Source: Vulcanimicrobiota bacterium (lineage in GTDB: Bacteria; Vulcanimicrobiota; Vulcanimicrobiia; Vulcanimicrobiales; Vulcanimicrobiaceae). From it: a stretch of 15,704 bases of DNA. The notes beneath the pieces were generated by a model. That model did not search any database, was not told where the DNA came from, and worked only from the letters and a program-made list of their open reading frames with translations. Of the stretch, positions 13,221 through 15,704 are shown piece after piece (positions within the stretch are counted from its first letter, which is position 1; each line of letters opens with the position of its first letter). A program made the position numbers and the translations under genes. The stretch spans positions 1-15,704 of the forward strand of contig JABCZE010000006.1 in the NCBI GenBank assembly GCA_013289785.1, written 5' to 3'.

Positions 13221-14684
13221 ATGCGCTTCATCCTCGCGCTCGCGGCCACATCGGTCGTCACAATTTTCGCGGCCGGAGCCCCGTCATATGCGGGCCAGGC
13301 GCCGTTCCCCGCGTCCGCGCCCGATGTTCCGGTAAGTCATCAAGACCGCGTCTATGCCGCAGAGCAATATTCGAACACTATTTCGGTTACCGATCCCGTC
13401 GATAACAGACTACTGGGCGTCATACGCCTCGGCGATCCCAGCCCCGCGAGCTTGAGTCCGCTCTATGTGGGGCAACTGCTCGTCCACGGCATGGGCTTCT
13501 CGCCCGATCGTAAGACGCTCGCGGTCGTTGCCATCGGATCGAACTCGGTTTCGTTCATCGACACGCAAAGCAACGCCGTAAAGGGCGTCGCCTACGTCGG
13601 GCGCTCCCCGCACGAGGCGTTCTTTACTCCGGACGGCTCCGAAGTGTGGGTGACGGTTCGCGGCGAAAACTACGTCGACGTTCTCGATGCGAACAGCTTC
13701 CGCGAAAAACAACGAATAACAGTCCCGAACGGACCGGGGATGACGATCTTTTCGCCTGACGGACGGTACGGATATGTCTGCTCTTCGTTCACGCCGGAGA
13801 CGGTCGTCGTCGACGTCGCGTCTCACGCCATCGTCGGGCACGTGCCCCAGGCAAGCCCGTTCTGTCCGAACATCGCCGCTACGCCCGACGGCTCGCAGGT
13901 CTGGTTTACGCTCAAGGACACCGGCCGAACGCAAGTCTTCGACGGGCGGCCGCCGTTCGCACTCCTCAAGACCCTCGAGACCGGACCGATTTCCAACCAC
14001 GTCAACATCGTGCATAACGCCAGCGGCACCTTCGCATACGTCACCGTCGGTGGCCTCAACGAAGTAAAGGTCTTTCGCACGGACGATTTCTCGCAAGTCG
14101 CCGTCATCCCGGTCGGCAATCTGCCGCACGGAATCTGGCCTTCGGGCGACGGGACACGCGTCTACGTCGGGCTAGAGAACGACGACCGGCTCACCGCCAT
14201 CGACACGCTCTCGAATCGCGTCATCGCGACGATACCGATTGGCCAAGCGCCGCAGGCAGTCGTCTACGTTCCCGGCGCCGTCCCACAAGGGTCGGGTGTT
14301 GCAAACCTACAGCCGCTCGGCATCGCCGGCCAAGCCATCCATCTCGCACTCACGTCGACGGCGGCAGGCGGACAATCGAAGCCCGATACCAGCGTAACCC
14401 TCTTCGATCAAGGCCTCGTGCAAGTGCTCGAAGCCGCGGTTACCGGCCTAATGCCGCAGCAAACCTATGTCCTCGCGTTTGCGACGCGACAGGACGGCTC
14501 GGGCACCATCGAGCCGCTGACGCAGTTCACAACGAATCCGTCCGGCAGCGCGATCGTGAACGCAATCGGCCCGATTCGCCAAGTCGTCCGGATGCAAGAG
14601 GGTGCCGCGCGGCGTTACCTCGTGATTCTCCGCACCGGGTCCGACGGAGCGGCGGCCGTACCGGTGCAAGTTCAAGTCCCGTAA
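13221..14684 (+). CDS. Exported YVTN beta-propeller protein (YncE-like)
   Basis: From ATG 13221 the product has 487 residues. A signal peptide (MRFILALAATSVVTIFAAG, cleavage likely after SYA at residue 24) is followed by a propeller of about seven YVTN-type blades: VYAAEQYSNTISVTDPVDNRLLGVIRLG, MGFSPDRKTLAVVAIGSNSV, FTPDGSEVWVTVRGENYVDV, FSPDGRYGYVCSS and so on to about residue 355. The last 110 residues are a separate Ig-like beta domain (AIHLALTSTAAGG, YVLAFATRQDGSG, RYLVILRTGSDG). Such proteins are periplasmic or extracellular and bind ligands or partners; no catalytic residues are evident. The frame is open farther upstream inside the DUF305 gene, but the signal peptide and AAAGAG fix the start. 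Placement five bases after the DUF305 gene implies a shared job, perhaps metal handling (inference). Confidence 0.88.
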   Translation: MRFILALAATSVVTIFAAGAPSYAGQAPFPASAPDVPVSHQDRVYAAEQYSNTISVTDPVDNRLLGVIRLGDPSPASLSPLYVGQLLVHGMGFSPDRKTLAVVAIGSNSVSFIDTQSNAVKGVAYVGRSPHEAFFTPDGSEVWVTVRGENYVDVLDANSFREKQRITVPNGPGMTIFSPDGRYGYVCSSFTPETVVVDVASHAIVGHVPQASPFCPNIAATPDGSQVWFTLKDTGRTQVFDGRPPFALLKTLETGPISNHVNIVHNASGTFAYVTVGGLNEVKVFRTDDFSQVAVIPVGNLPHGIWPSGDGTRVYVGLENDDRLTAIDTLSNRVIATIPIGQAPQAVVYVPGAVPQGSGVANLQPLGIAGQAIHLALTSTAAGGQSKPDTSVTLFDQGLVQVLEAAVTGLMPQQTYVLAFATRQDGSGTIEPLTQFTTNPSGSAIVNAIGPIRQVVRMQEGAARRYLVILRTGSDGAAAVPVQVQVP

Positions 14685-14720
14685 CACCCGATCTCTCGCA
14701 GCTCCTCATGCACACGGGGC

Positions 14721-15704
14721 TCACTTCGCGCCGACGGGACCCATGGCGCTCGTCAGGAGTTCGCAGTCGTTTCCACCGACTTCCTTTGCCATGAGGTCGT
14801 TGAGCAGAGCATTCATGCGCAAGATCGAGGCTTGGTTCTTTTCGCGGTCTAGTGCCAGGTTTTGGACTTCCTGCGGGTCGTTTTGCAGGTCGAAAAGCTG
14901 AACGTCATTGTTTTTAAAAATCTCATCCATCGTCTGCGGCGTGTTACACGCGGTTGGCGCGTAGTACCGGCCAAATTTGTAGCGTCCGTCAAACACTAAA
15001 GCGAGCAGACCGCGCTTCGTTAGATCCGCCTCCGACAGCGGTGGCGACGTTTCGTTCATAAACTGCGTGTCCATCGTTTTGTTGAGGAAGGCCCCGTCAA
15101 CGGTCGACGGACCAACGTAGTTGAAGAGAATCGCCGGACGGATCTCCGTCAAACTTGCTTTTTCCGGCTCCGCGAGGAGCGCCGAGAAGTCGTGGCCCGG
15201 CAACGCCTTCACCGCGGATGGCCGCTTCGACTCGGGGAGCCCCGTAAGGCCGGCAAACGTGGGAAGCAGGTCGAGATGACTCGTGAGTGCGGGGCAGGTC
15301 GTGCCGGCCTGCGCGCCCGGGTGCGCAACGATCAACGGCACGTGGATGTTTTCCTCGTAGACGAACGGCCCCTTACCTTTCAACCCGCCGTGCGCGCCGC
15401 CCATCTCGCCATGGTCGGCCGTGAAGACTACAACCGTATCCTTCCACGAGTCCGTTTGATCCAATGCGTCGACAATCTGCCCGATGCCGCGGTCGACGTC
15501 TTGAATTGCATTGAGATAGTAGTTGTAAAAGATCGTCCACATGTCTTTGCGATCCGTTGGGATCGTGCCCGACCAGCCGTCCCATCCTTGTTTGTATTCC
15601 GACAGCGCACCCGGCATACCGGGAGCGGCGAGCGATTCGTCAAGACTGGCCGGAAGCGCGAACGACCAGGTCTTCTCGTAAATCGAACTTGCCGGCGGCG
15701 GTGG
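14721..15704 (-). CDS. Sulfatase, C-terminal part (5' end outside window)
   Basis: The minus-strand frame is open from the right edge to TGA at 14721-14723, giving 327 residues without the N-terminus. It shows the second half of a type I sulfatase-like enzyme: DVDRGIGQIVDAL, then VVVFTADHGEMGGAHGGLKGKG with the metal-binding D-H and following Lys, FVYEENIHVPLIVAHPG, TSHLDLLPTFAGLTGLP, and a C-terminal subdomain with DGRYKFGRYY and QLFDLQNDPQEVQNLA. The formylglycine Cys/Ser site is outside the window, so whether it is active cannot be judged. It differs clearly from the sulfatase at 2978-4549 (DHGE rather than DNG), placing it in another subfamily. The gene converges on the YVTN propeller gene with 36 bases between stops and no clear terminator hairpin. 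Confidence 0.9.
   Translation of the reverse strand, partial: PPPPASSIYEKTWSFALPASLDESLAAPGMPGALSEYKQGWDGWSGTIPTDRKDMWTIFYNYYLNAIQDVDRGIGQIVDALDQTDSWKDTVVVFTADHGEMGGAHGGLKGKGPFVYEENIHVPLIVAHPGAQAGTTCPALTSHLDLLPTFAGLTGLPESKRPSAVKALPGHDFSALLAEPEKASLTEIRPAILFNYVGPSTVDGAFLNKTMDTQFMNETSPPLSEADLTKRGLLALVFDGRYKFGRYYAPTACNTPQTMDEIFKNNDVQLFDLQNDPQEVQNLALDREKNQASILRMNALLNDLMAKEVGGNDCELLTSAMGPVGAK

Noticed and set aside
13410..14129. Long minus-strand open frame of 239 codons
   Set aside because: Antisense shadow of the propeller gene, rich in Arg/Asp with no domain pattern.
1..15704. CRISPR array, insertion sequence, integrase or phage genes
   Set aside because: No regularly spaced direct repeats, no transposase or integrase motifs, and no target-site duplications around elements were seen.

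Overview
The window looks like a chromosomal segment from a GC-rich, uncultured-type soil bacterium. The best guess is Candidatus Eremiobacterota (WPS-2) or a neighbouring phylum. This is inferred from style rather than a marker gene: lipoproteins built of SPFAAG-type propeller repeats, a TIGR03803 (GloVer-type) repeat lipoprotein, multi-pass GAF membrane proteins, sulfatase/phosphoesterase pairs and TTG/GTG starts. No rRNA, integrase, transposase or CRISPR array was seen.

Layout. 1-652 (-) holds a truncated secreted Cys-containing protein of unknown function. It diverges from a tRNA-Ala(CGC) gene (731-806, +) that has a near-consensus promoter. A short dispersed repeat lies in the tRNA leader and a second copy sits at the left window edge. 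856-2052 (-) is a seven-repeat propeller lipoprotein. After a gap with a coding-like remnant comes a 2H phosphoesterase (2343-2981, +). Its stop codon overlaps that of a convergent arylsulfatase (2978-4549, -), which lies downstream of a Tat-exported phospholipase C-type phosphoesterase (4601-6253, -).

Middle. A 430-base gap leads to a small Cys/Trp-rich protein made of two tandem copies of one domain (6684-7259, +), which I do not recognise. Next is a quinone-oxidoreductase-type enzyme (7311-8282, -), divergent from a SnoaL-like/DUF427 overlapping pair (8433-9222, +). Then a GloVer-repeat lipoprotein (9412-10710, -) sits between a decayed 3' fragment (9251-9367) and the closely similar 3' end of a frameshifted multi-pass membrane GAF-domain gene (10848-12419, -).

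Right end. A compact (+) cluster encodes a small DUF6582-like protein, an exported DUF305 protein and an exported YVTN beta-propeller protein (12615-14684), behind a recognisable sigma70-type promoter. It converges on a second sulfatase that runs off the right edge (14721-15704, -).

Together the genes suggest an envelope- and scavenging-oriented accessory region: three exported propeller proteins, two sulfatases and one Tat phosphoesterase. I see no clear multi-gene defence or mobile system. The least explained items are the tandem-domain protein at 6684-7259, the duplicated remnant around the GloVer gene, and the homopolymer frameshift in the membrane sensor.
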